Positions 21,311 to 31,215 of a stretch of 64,000 nucleotides of DNA are shown piece by piece (within the stretch, counting starts at the first letter, position 1; each line of letters opens with the position of its first letter). This stretch comes from Melieria omissa. Lineage: Eukaryota; Arthropoda; Insecta; Diptera; Ulidiidae. The notes below the pieces were generated by a model. That model searched no databases and had not been told where the DNA came from. It worked only from the letters and a program-made list of their open reading frames with translations. Where the stretch lies: the NCBI GenBank assembly GCA_963971225.1, contig OZ020270.1, forward strand, positions 18,399,488 through 18,463,487, read 5' to 3'. Both the position numbers and the translations under genes were made by a program.

Positions 21311-22824
21311 ATGATGCACCTCATCATAATCTGTATGGCGATCCCTTTGATCACAGCCCAGATAGAAATCATAGACCTTAATCACGGAAATGGATATTCA
21401 CTCCTAAAATTAAATGAAATCAAATTAATTGAAAGATACGATAGGATTACCTATTAAATTAACACAACAATGTATAGAGAACAAGTTAACAATTTAGAAA
21501 CACTAGTACTTAAAGAAGCAGAACCTAACCCACTTTTGATGGCAAAAATAAAACACATTAGAATCCAGATAGACACGCTAACCCCACATCATAGGATTCA
21601 GAAAAGAGGACTATTCAATTTTTTAGGAACAGGGTTAAAATATCTCTATGGCACAATGGACGATGAAGATCGTGAGGAAATAGAGGAGAAATTACTGATA
21701 AATACGGCAAACTCACACAATGCTATTGAACAGATCAACTTGCAGAGAAATATTAACGAGAAGTTTAACAATGAAATTAAAACCATCACTGCTGACCTAA
21801 ACCATCATTACAAAGAATTGATTCAAAATGTGAATAAAGTTAACGCAGAATTACAAAATTTATCAAAAGAGAAGTGGGCTAATAAACTTTTAGAAAATCT
21901 AATGTATATTGAAACCAACACTATTAGAATCAAAGAAATCTTAATGACAAGTCAAAATAACCTTCTAAGCAGAGACATAATTACAGATGACGATAGTGTA
22001 AACTTTAATATAACTTTTGAAAAATTAAGTAAGACCAAAATTGTAATTGTCACTAGTAATGAAAATATTGTAATATTAGTTAAAATCCCTTGTTTTACCA
22101 AAGAAGCCTACCAATCAATCTATGTTCAACCTATCCCTAATGTTAAGAATGCAGAAATTTACATTCAGGAAAATGAAATTTTATCGCTAAAAGATATCAC
22201 ATATAAAAAGACTACCCTTAAGACGGAGTTAAAAGAATACAAAGACGAATGTGTTGAAAACTTATTTAAAGGAACAATGCACTGCAAATATATAAATAAT
22301 AATCAAACAAAGGTTATCGAATTAGATACTAATCATCAATCAATGCGAGAAACCAAAGCGTATACCGCAACTGTAATGCTAACAATTTCACTATCAATGG
22401 ACATTATTTAATACGCTTCGAAAATTGTAACGTCGAAATTGATAACGTAACCTACAAACATCGTAAGCTTCTTGCAATACAACTGTTACCGAACCCGGTC
22501 AGACTAATTAATATGACAATCATGGAGAATTTGACGATGGGAGAATTACACTTCAAAAATATTGAAAACATTCATCAAATAACAGAACTTAAATACGAAG
22601 TCAAGAAAAGCAATGTAATGAATTACAGTTTAATATTAATTGTAAGTCTATTAATATTAATATTAATCATATGGAAGTGTAGGACAAATAAGAAGAACAA
22701 AGTTGAGGTTAGCGTACAGGCGCCAATACAGGAGCCGGCGGTGTCCTTCGACCACCTGCTGGAAAGAATCAGCTACTACTCATCCCTGAATCGGGACGAT
22801 TCAGCTAACGAAGGAGGCAGTTAA
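21311..22824 (+). pseudogene. env: Errantivirus env, broken
   Basis: Envelope glycoprotein of the insect errantivirus type. ATG 21311 follows a TTCTTTTAG|G 3' splice-like site and starts a hydrophobic signal peptide. An in-frame TAA lies at 21455-21457. The frame then runs to 22411 and includes a basic furin-like cleavage motif (RIQKRG) before a glycine-rich hydrophobic stretch. A frame change at about 22365-22384 leads to the C-terminal part, which carries a single membrane anchor near 22620-22670 and a short Lys-rich cytoplasmic tail ending at 22824. Two lesions make it nonfunctional. Confidence 0.85.
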
Positions 22825-22988
22825 GGAATGCAACCGCTTATGCTCCCACCAAAATTGCTGACACAACAAAAACGATGTAAGCGATCTGGTGCAGCTGCAC
22901 AAACATCTCGAACAGGCAGCACAGCAGAAAAGCTTACGACAGCTTACCAGGAATTGCAGCAGCAGCGACAGCGGCTACCAGCGGCTTA
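22825..22988. other. Junction after errantivirus env
   Basis: It may be the start of a degraded 3' LTR, but no matching copy exists upstream in the window. A short open frame is not convincing. TTA at 22986-22988 is the left target duplicate of the MITE. Confidence 0.35.
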
Positions 22989-23596
22989 TATGGCGTTCAA
23001 ACTGACTTATTTAAACTAGTTTAAGTAAAAAGAGCTTTTTGTTGAACACAACTGTCCAGACTGCTCAATGAAGTTTAATTTGACAGCAGTTTGTTTACAC
23101 ACAACAAACAAATATTTTTGTAAACTGATGTGCTGGGAGCATAATTCGAGCGAAATATTGGCGCATATTTCATAAACCACGGCATCGTACTCAACTTCAT
23201 TCAATATTAGACGCCTTGTATTCAGATGCCACAAAAAGGCGATGAATGGAATGAAAGCAGTGCGAGCAACACGATAATTTTTATATATTTTAAAATTTTC
23301 ACATTTTCAATGTTTGTTTGGCTTTGTTGTGATAAATTGACAGCTGAATCTGTAGGGATTTTTTTTCTGGTTTGTGTTTAGGGTGTGCGCTGTATTCAGT
23401 TGACAAAAAAGCTTTTTCATAGAAAGCTTTCGGATGCAACCTTGCGTTAAACTCGTTTCAAAACATGTTAAATGGCTTAACACGTTTAATTTCCAACAAC
23501 AATTGCATGTGAATGAACAGGTTTTCGAACTGGTTTTGTTCATTTAACTTGTTTAAGCACATTAAACACGTTTAAGTCGTCAGTTTGAACGCCATA
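22989..23596. mobile_element. MITE with TTA duplication (Harbinger-like)
   Basis: An 18-bp perfect inverted repeat, TATGGCGTTCAAACTGAC, ends the 608-bp element, with TTA on both sides (22986-22988 and 23597-23599). A 3-bp TTA duplication is typical of PIF/Harbinger elements; the superfamily call is inference. The subtermini are rich in GTTTAA-type motifs. There is no ORF. An internal stretch near 23299-23350 resembles the spacer of the BEL array (see 42770-42840). Confidence 0.75.
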
Positions 23597-23741
23597 TTAG
23601 GGTAATGTTTAAGCGTGGGCGCTCTGCTTAGCAGAGAAATTAATGAATAGAATAAAGCAGACTCAATTTGGAGCTCAACCAAGCAACACCACCGCTTTTA
23701 ATTTGGTATAAATTGTCTTGGAATGACGCTTCCAACGCGCT

Positions 23742-25560
23742 ATGTCATTAGTCGATCTGACGGCTCTGTCAAAAGTTATAGGGTTACCAGATGCTTCCAC
23801 TTTAAATGGCCTACCCTGTACAAGATCTCAGACTGAAAAGTGCTGTGAGTGTTATTTGTGTGAGCTTGCAAGATGGAACGTCACAAAGCCACTTTTGACT
23901 GGCAAAAAATTGTCTGCTCCAAAATGTGTGAAACGTTGTTCAAAATGCTTCATCGTACCGAAACATGGCACTGCTCATAAATGTTCTAAAGCGGCTACGA
24001 TAACAAATCTCCATAGCTATGTTGACAACTCATTAGGACAGAAATTAAAGGAGCAGCTCACGGTAACACTGGTTCACGATATTTCTAATAACCAGGCTGG
24101 CGAAGAAAAAAGACAAGATCTACCGATCTCACTGACCCAGCCCGCTGGAGGGAAAGCTATGAAAATCATTGTGAGACCGTCCCCCAATGCAGATGCCTCC
24201 GCAACTACTCCTTATCTGCTGTCTGGACAGAATTTTGTGAAAATTAAAACGCAATTCAACCTAAGTTCAAAAAAGACCCTTGGTATTGCAAGTGCCCTAA
24301 GAGTTGCTAGTAAGAAGCGCGCAATCATTGAGCCAGGCTTGAAAAAAACTCTTGAACGAAAAAATCTGGAGCTGGAGGAATTTTTTTCAGCCAAAAAACT
24401 TGATTTTCTTACAACGAAGTCAAAAATTAGTACACTTGTTACCAACCTCTTAGCGTACTGAAATAATTTTGAAAATTTCATTAAATACATCGAGACATAA
24501 CGAGAAATTGGCAATCACCATTTGAAATTTGGGATAGATGCCGGAGGTGGATTTCTAAAAGTCTGTCTATCTATACAAGCTCTTCAAGATGGAAATGATC
24601 AAAAAGAACCGAAACGTCAGAAATATATTGATGGTGTGTGTGCCCAGACTTTCAAAGATACAGGAGTCAAGAAATTGTTTATCCTCGGCATTGCGAAATC
24701 TGTACAGGAGAACTATGACAATGTCTCGAAGATCTGGAAAATGTTGAATATAAATAATTTTCCCTGTACAATAGCGACTGATCTTAAATTAGCTAATATT
24801 TTGTTAGGTATTATGTCCCATTCATCTTCGTATCCTTGTACATGGTGTTTCTCTGAGAATAACAATTTGGAAAACGTCGGGTTGCGTCGCACAATAGGAA
24901 ACTGTACTTCTTCTTTTGAAGCTTGGAGAAATGCGGGATCAATAATGAAAAGTGCGAAAAACTACAAAAATTGTGTAAATCTTCCTGTTTTTACTGGGGA
25001 TGAAAATACTACAGTTCTAGAAATTATTCCCCCTCCAGAACTGCATTTGATGCTCGGTGTAGTAAATAAGATAGTGAACCATATGCAGGGCGAATTCCAG
25101 CAAGAAACAAATGAGTGGACTAAACTCTGTAATGTACAGGGCGAAATAACTCACGGAGGCGCGGGATTCAAAGGAAACTTGCAAAATATTGTTGGATAAA
25201 GTAGATTCTCTCCGGGCTATTTGTACCGTGGGCTGTTTAAAATATGTAGAGACTCTTAAAGACTATCATAGGGTCGTTAACGAATGTTTCGGAACTCGAT
25301 TGAACCCTTCATACAGAGAATCGAGCTATTTAGCTTTGGGTATATCAGTCACACCAAAGGTACATGCGGTATTTTATCATATCGAAGATTTCTGTGAAAA
25401 TTCTAAGAGAGGTCTTGGATTTTATAGCGAACAAGCTATGGAATCCGTACATTCCGATTTCAAAACCATATGGAATAAATATAAGGTTTCTGAGAGCCAC
25501 TCTGATTATAATTCGAGGTTGTTGAAAGCTGTTATTGAATATAATAGTAATCATGTATAA
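23742..25560 (+). pseudogene. Broken transposon-type gene of unrecognised family
   Basis: Three blocks read as one decayed protein. Block one (23742-24458) starts MSLVDLTALS and has a Cys/His-rich N-terminus (CCECYLCELARW, then CSKCFIVPKHGTAHKC). In-frame stops at 24459-24461 and 24498-24500 separate it from block two (about 24501-25185), which has FGIDAGGGFLKV and PPPELHLMLGVVN. A one-base shift near 25180 leads to block three (LLDKVDSL, then GLGFYSEQAMESVHSDF and YNSNHV). I recall similar proteins with SEQ..ESVH in repeated genes of insects and cnidarians and take it for a transposon gene, possibly a DDE-type transposase, but I cannot name the superfamily and found no terminal repeats. Confidence 0.6.
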
Positions 25561-25623
25561 TATATAAACGTTTTACTCTTATATTAATAAGAGCTTATGT
25601 GTTTTTTTTTTTTTTTTTTTTTT

Positions 25624-25850
25624 ATTATAGAGATGGAAAGCATCAAAAGCCAAAACCCCGTCAGTGTGGGACTTGAACCTCACTAAAACCATCTCTCACA
25701 TGTCCGGTTGGTCCCCCCGGTACTACCGTCAGGCATTTCGTCAGGAGGCGGAATTGAGCATTAGCTCGAAAGTCGTATTGTCAGTTGTCAGAGTTCTCTT
25801 GTTTATCTGTTTGTCTCAGTCATAGAAGTTTGTCTGTTTCCTTACCTCTC
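25624..25850 (-). other. LINE 3' UTR
   Basis: Noncoding stretch between the ORF2 stop and the poly-A tail; nothing else is recognised. Confidence 0.7.
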
Positions 25851-28826
25851 TCAGGCCTCTGAGTGGCGCTCGAGTCTCCGCCTGTTTTGCTCGCTAATGC
25901 GAAGCTGGTGGATCACTTCAGCAGCCATGCAACATGCGGTGCCCCAATGCTCTCTGGTAGTCATCATCAGCTGGACCATATTCTCTGGCGTGGCGGTAGA
26001 GCCATGTACCCTGTTCATCGTCCGCCTCAGGCTCTCGAAGCGGGGGCATACAAAAAACGCGTGTTCTGCCGTTTCAGGGACCCCGCAGAACTCGCAGTTG
26101 GGGTCCTGCTCGTGCCCAAAGCGGTAAAGGTACGCCTTGAAGCACCCATGGCCGCTTAGGATCTGTGTCAAGTAAAACTCAACTTCTCCATGCTTCCTCT
26201 CAAGCCACGCCTTTATGTTTGGTATAAGGCGGTGCGTCCACCTGCCGTTGGTTGAGTGGCTCCACCGATTTTGCCACTGAGCTATGCTGTCCCTTCGCAG
26301 CGTGTCCTTGAGTGCGCTACTTCCTGCTCCAGGCTCTGCTCGCCTTGCGCTATGCATAGAGTTGCGCTCGTGTGCCAAAAGGTCAAGTGGCAACATGCCC
26401 GCGATGACCATAGCCGCATCTTCGGATACGGTTCTAAAAGCCGAGCAAACTCGGAGTGCACACCGGCGGTAGGTGCTTTTAACGCCGCGTACATACGATG
26501 GGTGATTGAACGCACTGCACCAGATTGTCGATGCGTAGAGCAACATTGATGTGACTACGCTGGTCAGTAGGTTCCTGCACTGCTGCCTTGGCCCAGCGAG
26601 GTTTGTCATTATCCTGGATAATGCGGTCACCGCCCTCGCAGCCTTGTTGTTGGCGTACTCGAGATGGTCACGGAAGCAGAGTCGGTGGTCCAGTATGACA
26701 CCGAGGTACTTTAAGTAGGGCTTGCACTCTATCACACTGTCACCCACGTTGATGGCAGTTGTTTCAACCTTCTTGCGGCTGCTAATCAGTACAGCTTCCG
26801 TTTTGTGGGTCGCAAGCACCAAAGACATAGCGTGCAGCCATTCTTGCGCTGCCGAAATCGCACTTTCTGCTATTCGTGTGACATCTTTCAGTGTTTTCGC
26901 GACCACCACCACTGAAATGTCATCAGCGAAACCCACAAATGTGGCGCCTTCAGGGACTGTCAGCCGCAGGATGCCGTCATACATAAGGTTCCATAGCAAA
27001 GGCCCCAAGATAGACCCTTGTGGAACCCCCGCCGTGACCTTGTGCAGTACGGGACCGTTTTCGCTGCTATACTGCAGGACTCTATCACGCAGATAGCTGG
27101 AGACAATTTTGCGCAAGTATGCCGGGACGTCAAGTCTGTTGAGTGCGTCAAGTATCTGCTTCCAGCTGGCGCTGTTGAAAGCGTTCTTGACGTCTAGTGT
27201 GACCACCAGGCAATACTTTTTGGCTCCGCCTAGCCAACGCTTGCCGTCAATGGCTTCCTGCGCCAGGTTCTTGACCACGCTAATAGCGTCAGTGGTCGAT
27301 CGACCTCTTCTAAAACCGAACTGGTGGTCGGATAGTCGGCTGTCAATGTGATTTTCTAAGCGGGATTTGATAATTTTCTCCAAGACCTTGCCGGCACCGT
27401 CAAGCATGCATAATGGGCGGTAGCTGGAGGGGGCAGAGGGATTGGCCGTTTTAGGGATCAGCACAAGTTTTTGTAGTTTCCATATGCGTGGAAACGTGCT
27501 TTCCTGCAGGCATAGGTTGTACACGTGCGCAAAAATTCCGGGACTTAGTTTTATTGCCCTCTTGATCGCTACATTAGGAACTCCGTCGGGTCCTGGTGCT
27601 TTGCAAGTCTGCATGCTATTTGCCGCGTCGAGGACCTCGTCAGCTATGATTGCTGGGAAGTCTCGCTCTGGCTCAGCGTCCTCGACTCGCTCAAACTCAG
27701 CTTGCGCTGGGAAGAGCACCTGAACTATGCGCGCCAGTAGTTGAGGGCATGTTGGCTGCGTCGAGCTTTTAAGTTTTTTAAGCACTAGCTTATACGGAAA
27801 ACCCCATGGATTGCTATCGGTTTCGGCGCACAGTTGTCTAAACATGGTTTCTTTGCTTCTGCGTATCGCTTTTTGGAAAAGCTTGCGCTTTTGTTTGAAG
27901 ATGAGACGCTGTTGCTCGAAAAGCGCTGTGTTCCGCGCACGTTGGCACGTTCGTCTCGCTCGGTTGCACTGCACCCGGAGCGCTGCGATCTCTCCGTTCC
28001 ACCAGTATGCCGGCTTACGGGTTTTGAAGGCTTTCCTTCGCACCATTGTTGTATCGCAGGCTCTTGTCAATGCCTTAATTAGCTCTGATGCTGCTATTTC
28101 CGCTTCCTGTTCGCGCGCGACGTGCTCAGTGCAGAATCCTGCATCGAACAGCGCCTCATCAAAACCGTCAGTTTTCCACCCCAAATTCGGTTGCTTTTTA
28201 TTGGCGGCTTTGCGCGTCCGCTTCACCTCAATTACGATCGCACGGTGATCGCTGTGGGTGTAGTAGTCGCTGATACGCCAGCGGGCGTCTTTGTACAGCC
28301 CTCCACTTATAAAAGACAAGTCTATAACAGACCCAACGCCATTTTTGTTGAACGTGTGTTCACTCCCGGTGTTTAGTAGGACTACGTTTAGGTTTGCTAA
28401 CGCGTCCAGCAGCGCCCTGCCTTTTGGGTTTGTTTTCCGGCAGCCCCATTCTACTGCCCACGCGTTAAAGTCGCCTGCTATGAGCACTGCTCCCCTCTCC
28501 CTTGCATCGCTGACGAGTGCGTCCACACTGGAGTTGAATCCAGTAAGATCAGTGCTGGGCGGGATGTAGCAGCTGTAAACGTGGATGCTATTTATTTCAG
28601 CGCATACGAAGCCAGTTGTGCTGGCAAGTATCAGCAGTGGCGGCGCGTTGTCTGCGCAGCTCCAAATAGCGCACTTGTTAACGTCATTGCTAGCCCATGT
28701 TGCCTCATTTTTGTTCTTGTACTGCTCGCTTAGTATAGCAACGTCAATTTTTAGCTCGTACACAGTTTGTGTGAGCAGATCTTGCGCTGCCCGGCAGTGG
28801 TTCAGATTTAGCTGCAGGCACCTCAT
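25851..28826 (-). CDS. LINE ORF2: endonuclease and reverse transcriptase
   Basis: About 991 aa. The open frame reaches further upstream, but the ATG at 28826 is chosen because it overlaps the ORF1 stop (ATGA) and begins directly with the endonuclease domain (MRCLQLNLNHC). APE-type endonuclease residues are visible in LSEQYK, AGDFNAW and SDHRAIVIEV. RT has GVPQGSILGPLLW and FADD at about 633-636. A C-terminal CCHC-like motif (CEFCG-x7-H-x4-C) follows. There is no RNase H, as in the R1 group. The protein nicks the target and reverse-transcribes the LINE RNA in place. No stop or frameshift is seen. Confidence 0.93.
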   Translation of the reverse strand: MRCLQLNLNHCRAAQDLLTQTVYELKIDVAILSEQYKNKNEATWASNDVNKCAIWSCADNAPPLLILASTTGFVCAEINSIHVYSCYIPPSTDLTGFNSSVDALVSDARERGAVLIAGDFNAWAVEWGCRKTNPKGRALLDALANLNVVLLNTGSEHTFNKNGVGSVIDLSFISGGLYKDARWRISDYYTHSDHRAIVIEVKRTRKAANKKQPNLGWKTDGFDEALFDAGFCTEHVAREQEAEIAASELIKALTRACDTTMVRRKAFKTRKPAYWWNGEIAALRVQCNRARRTCQRARNTALFEQQRLIFKQKRKLFQKAIRRSKETMFRQLCAETDSNPWGFPYKLVLKKLKSSTQPTCPQLLARIVQVLFPAQAEFERVEDAEPERDFPAIIADEVLDAANSMQTCKAPGPDGVPNVAIKRAIKLSPGIFAHVYNLCLQESTFPRIWKLQKLVLIPKTANPSAPSSYRPLCMLDGAGKVLEKIIKSRLENHIDSRLSDHQFGFRRGRSTTDAISVVKNLAQEAIDGKRWLGGAKKYCLVVTLDVKNAFNSASWKQILDALNRLDVPAYLRKIVSSYLRDRVLQYSSENGPVLHKVTAGVPQGSILGPLLWNLMYDGILRLTVPEGATFVGFADDISVVVVAKTLKDVTRIAESAISAAQEWLHAMSLVLATHKTEAVLISSRKKVETTAINVGDSVIECKPYLKYLGVILDHRLCFRDHLEYANNKAARAVTALSRIMTNLAGPRQQCRNLLTSVVTSMLLYASTIWCSAFNHPSYVRGVKSTYRRCALRVCSAFRTVSEDAAMVIAGMLPLDLLAHERNSMHSARRAEPGAGSSALKDTLRRDSIAQWQNRWSHSTNGRWTHRLIPNIKAWLERKHGEVEFYLTQILSGHGCFKAYLYRFGHEQDPNCEFCGVPETAEHAFFVCPRFESLRRTMNRVHGSTATPENMVQLMMTTREHWGTACCMAAEVIHQLRISEQNRRRLERHSEA

Positions 28827-30289
28827 ACTCGATTGCGAGTTGTTGCTCCCCTTTTGGCTTTCATTTGTTGCATCGCGGTGCACACCCGACTGCCGGCAAC
28901 ATGGTTTGTGCTGTCTTCGCCTCGTTCCACGCACAATGCGCATAGTGGGGCATTCGTACACAATTTCGCTTGATGGCCCTGGGCCCCGCATTTGAAGCAC
29001 TGCGATGAACGATCTTTTTCGTCCTGACATTTTTTGGCCACATGTCCGAAGCCATGGCATCTGTAGCACCTTGTTAACTGTTCTTTTGCCCTGATACGGC
29101 AGTTTACCCAACCTATTCGTACTTTGGACAGCTCTAGCAGTTTCTTCGCTGTGACTAGTGGCACGCTAATGGTGCACGTCAGTGTGCCGCCATAGGCCGG
29201 GCGCATTGAGCGGATAGCTGGCGACTCGATTTGCAAATCGCCAGGGCAGTTGGACAGAGCAGCCAGTACTTCCTCTTTGGTTGTAGTCTCATCCATATCT
29301 TTGATTTCAATAAATGATTCATGGGTGAAGGTACGAACGTGGGCGCTTTCGCCAAGTACAGATTCCACCGCTGTCTTCAGTTTCTGAGTTGCAGGGTCAG
29401 CTTGCCTTTTGAGTTCAAGCAATAGCTCATCACCTGCAGTTTTGCGAATGCTTTTGACATTCCCTGCCAGCTCATTTAATTGAGGCTGCGATTTAATTAA
29501 TTTCAGCATTTCGGCATATGAGCGGCCGCCAACTTTCTTGATTATCAGCGCATCGGGTCTCGCTTGCTGGATTTTGCTTCTGCGTGACGTGACTTTCGTC
29601 CACTGTGCTTCGGCATTATTGGTTTGCTGGCTATTCGCAGCGCCGCTGCGCAAGGTCGTTTGCTGAAGTTGCGTTTCTCGTCGTTCATGCTGTTGTTGGT
29701 GTGCGCTAGTACCAGCTCTACTCTTTGGCGAGATTATCCGGCTGCGCTTTGTTGTCTGCTGTGGTGAATTTGTTTTTGTCACCTCGCTATCGGTGTTTGC
29801 GCGTGTTCTTTTTGCCTGCTTCTTAGAGCGGGGGCTATGGTGCTCTGCAATAGTTTGCGTTGCTCTGGTATCACGGTCAATGACCCGCTTCATCGCTACA
29901 TGTTTCGCATTTCGCTGTGCCAGTGCAGTTGTGTGGAGCTTTACCATTTCACTTACCAGCTCCCTCATTGCATCATTTAGGTTTCTCCGCCCCTCCATCA
30001 CGCCGGCGAGCTCATTAATTTTCTCGCCTAGCAATGAGAGAGCATCAGCATTGTCCTCTTGTTCGCTTGGTTCGCAGTCTGTTGCGCACTCATTTTGCTG
30101 CGCATGCCTATTCCCGTCTTCGCCTGTTGGTGCAGCCGCACTTTGCTGCTGCTTGACGCCGGGCTGCGGCCCGAGAGTGACGAGTTGCCTTCTCACTGGG
30201 GATCGCGCAATTTTCGCCTTTCGCGCGAATGGATTCGGCACTTCATTTGCCTCATCCCTTTTGGTGGGTGATTTATTACGAGTAGCCAT
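28823..30289 (-). CDS. LINE ORF1: Gag-like RNA-binding protein
   Basis: 488 aa from ATG 30289. The N-terminal half is basic and Gln/Ser/Thr-rich with low complexity. The middle has an RRM-like region (from about KVGGRSYAEMLKLIK). The C-terminus has three zinc knuckles from about residue 408: CYRCHGFGHVAKKC, CFKCGAQGHQAKLC and CALCVERG...H...C. It overlaps ORF2 by four bases, ATGA, so ORF2 is probably made by termination-reinitiation. Intact. Confidence 0.92.
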   Translation of the reverse strand: MATRNKSPTKRDEANEVPNPFARKAKIARSPVRRQLVTLGPQPGVKQQQSAAAPTGEDGNRHAQQNECATDCEPSEQEDNADALSLLGEKINELAGVMEGRRNLNDAMRELVSEMVKLHTTALAQRNAKHVAMKRVIDRDTRATQTIAEHHSPRSKKQAKRTRANTDSEVTKTNSPQQTTKRSRIISPKSRAGTSAHQQQHERRETQLQQTTLRSGAANSQQTNNAEAQWTKVTSRRSKIQQARPDALIIKKVGGRSYAEMLKLIKSQPQLNELAGNVKSIRKTAGDELLLELKRQADPATQKLKTAVESVLGESAHVRTFTHESFIEIKDMDETTTKEEVLAALSNCPGDLQIESPAIRSMRPAYGGTLTCTISVPLVTAKKLLELSKVRIGWVNCRIRAKEQLTRCYRCHGFGHVAKKCQDEKDRSSQCFKCGAQGHQAKLCTNAPLCALCVERGEDSTNHVAGSRVCTAMQQMKAKRGATTRNRV

Positions 30290-30691
30290 TCCTAGCGCTT
30301 ACCTGCATATTCTCAAGCCAGCTGTTCGATGCCAACCCTGTGTTTGTCGCTGTTTGGCAGTGAGCAGCACTGATAAGAGGTCGCAGTAGGCAGCACTGAT
30401 AACGAATCAGCTGCTAAACGTAATCAGTGAAATCGCCGATTAGTAGCGCGCCGAATTGTTGTTGTTTTAGCCACCTGTTTTCGGTTGGTGAAAACACTTG
30501 TTTATTTTTGCACTAAATTCACTTGAGTGTCCCAGCTGACGAGCGATGTTTGCTCTATCGCCTCGTCTCGCTTTCGCACACTTGTTTCTGACACTTTTCC
30601 AAAAATCACGGTTCAAAGCACACTTTTTTAGTCGCTAATTTGCGCTCTACGATAAAACACGTCTATCGCAAGTCAACGTCGTTCTCGGTTC
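30290..30691 (-). other. LINE 5' UTR
   Basis: About 400 bp between the element's 5' end (defined by the target duplication) and the ORF1 ATG. It should hold the internal promoter; no core motif is claimed. Confidence 0.6.
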
Positions 30692-30995
30692 AGAGCTTAT
30701 GTGTGTGTGTGTGAGTATGTAGGGAGTATTTTTATGGGCTTGTGTCGTGTTTCCGGGTGTCCGTATACTCATATAGGGAGAGCGAAGCCCCGCACACACA
30801 TCTTTTTCATACACTGTAAAAACAACACATTTGATCCATACATTCCATTTTTCAAATGCCGCGTAAACTGAAATAGCTCGTTGTTCGATTTGGGAAAAGT
30901 ATTTTTCCATATATTCATACCTCGGAGACCAGTTTTGCCAAAAAAAATCAGAAGTGCAAGCACTTTCGGGTTACCTTAGGTTCAAACGACCCGTG
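30692..30995. other. Right flank of LINE with GT microsatellite
   Basis: It begins with the 13-bp target duplicate, followed by a GT run (30701-30712). The rest is unassigned and has no gene. Confidence 0.6.
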
Positions 30996-31215
30996 AGTAA
31001 GCGACAATCAACAGCATTTCCCCACTTGTCCGTCGCCTTCATAAGTACAGTGGGTAACAACGTGTGAGAAAGAACTGTTGAACTCTCAGTAGAGTGATTA
31101 CTGAGAGCTGGTGGGTGGTGAGAGGAAGCAGTACTCAAAGCGTTAGTCGATGCGCGATTATTGTTATTGCTATTCGCAGCGCTTGGTCCAGCCTGCACGT
31201 TATTACGTTTAATAA
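30996..31215 (-). pseudogene. Orphan fragment of BEL gag/protease
   Basis: 220 bp nearly identical to 36223-36441 of array unit 1 (the linker between zinc motifs and protease, minus strand). It stops short of the protease aspartate. One visible difference is CTTCATAAG for CTTCGTAAG. It stands outside the array and both ends are abrupt, so it is a moved or deleted piece. Confidence 0.85.

Larger units (their letters stand above)
8764..22824 (+). mobile_element. Decayed errantivirus (gypsy-type endogenous retrovirus), split by a BEL element
   Basis: Gag, protease, RT, RNase H, integrase and Env of the insect errantivirus group are present in the usual order, with pol interrupted at 10631 by the BEL element. 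No LTR pair could be matched between 8040-8760 and 22825-23700, so the ends appear lost. Lesions: a stop in gag, a shift inside protease, a shift in RT, a stop and a shift in env. The copy is old and not functional as it stands. Confidence 0.85.
25603..30691 (-). mobile_element. Full-length R1-clade LINE
   Basis: A minus-strand non-LTR element with a poly-A tail (T run 25603-25623), 3' UTR to 25850, ORF2, ORF1 and 5' UTR to 30691. The 13-bp sequence AGAGCTTATGTGT is present on both sides (25590-25602 and 30692-30704), so both ends are defined. Both ORFs are open. The target lies at the edge of a GT microsatellite. R1 clade is inferred from ORF1 with three CCHC knuckles, an ORF2 with EN and RT but no RNase H, and the start of ORF2 (LQLNLNHC). 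Confidence 0.93.

Noticed and set aside
8764..22824. A functional errantivirus
   Set aside because: At least five lesions, missing LTRs and an 8.3-kb insertion.
26256..28995. Plus-strand ORFs opposite the LINE ORF2
   Set aside because: They are shadows of the intact minus-strand coding region.
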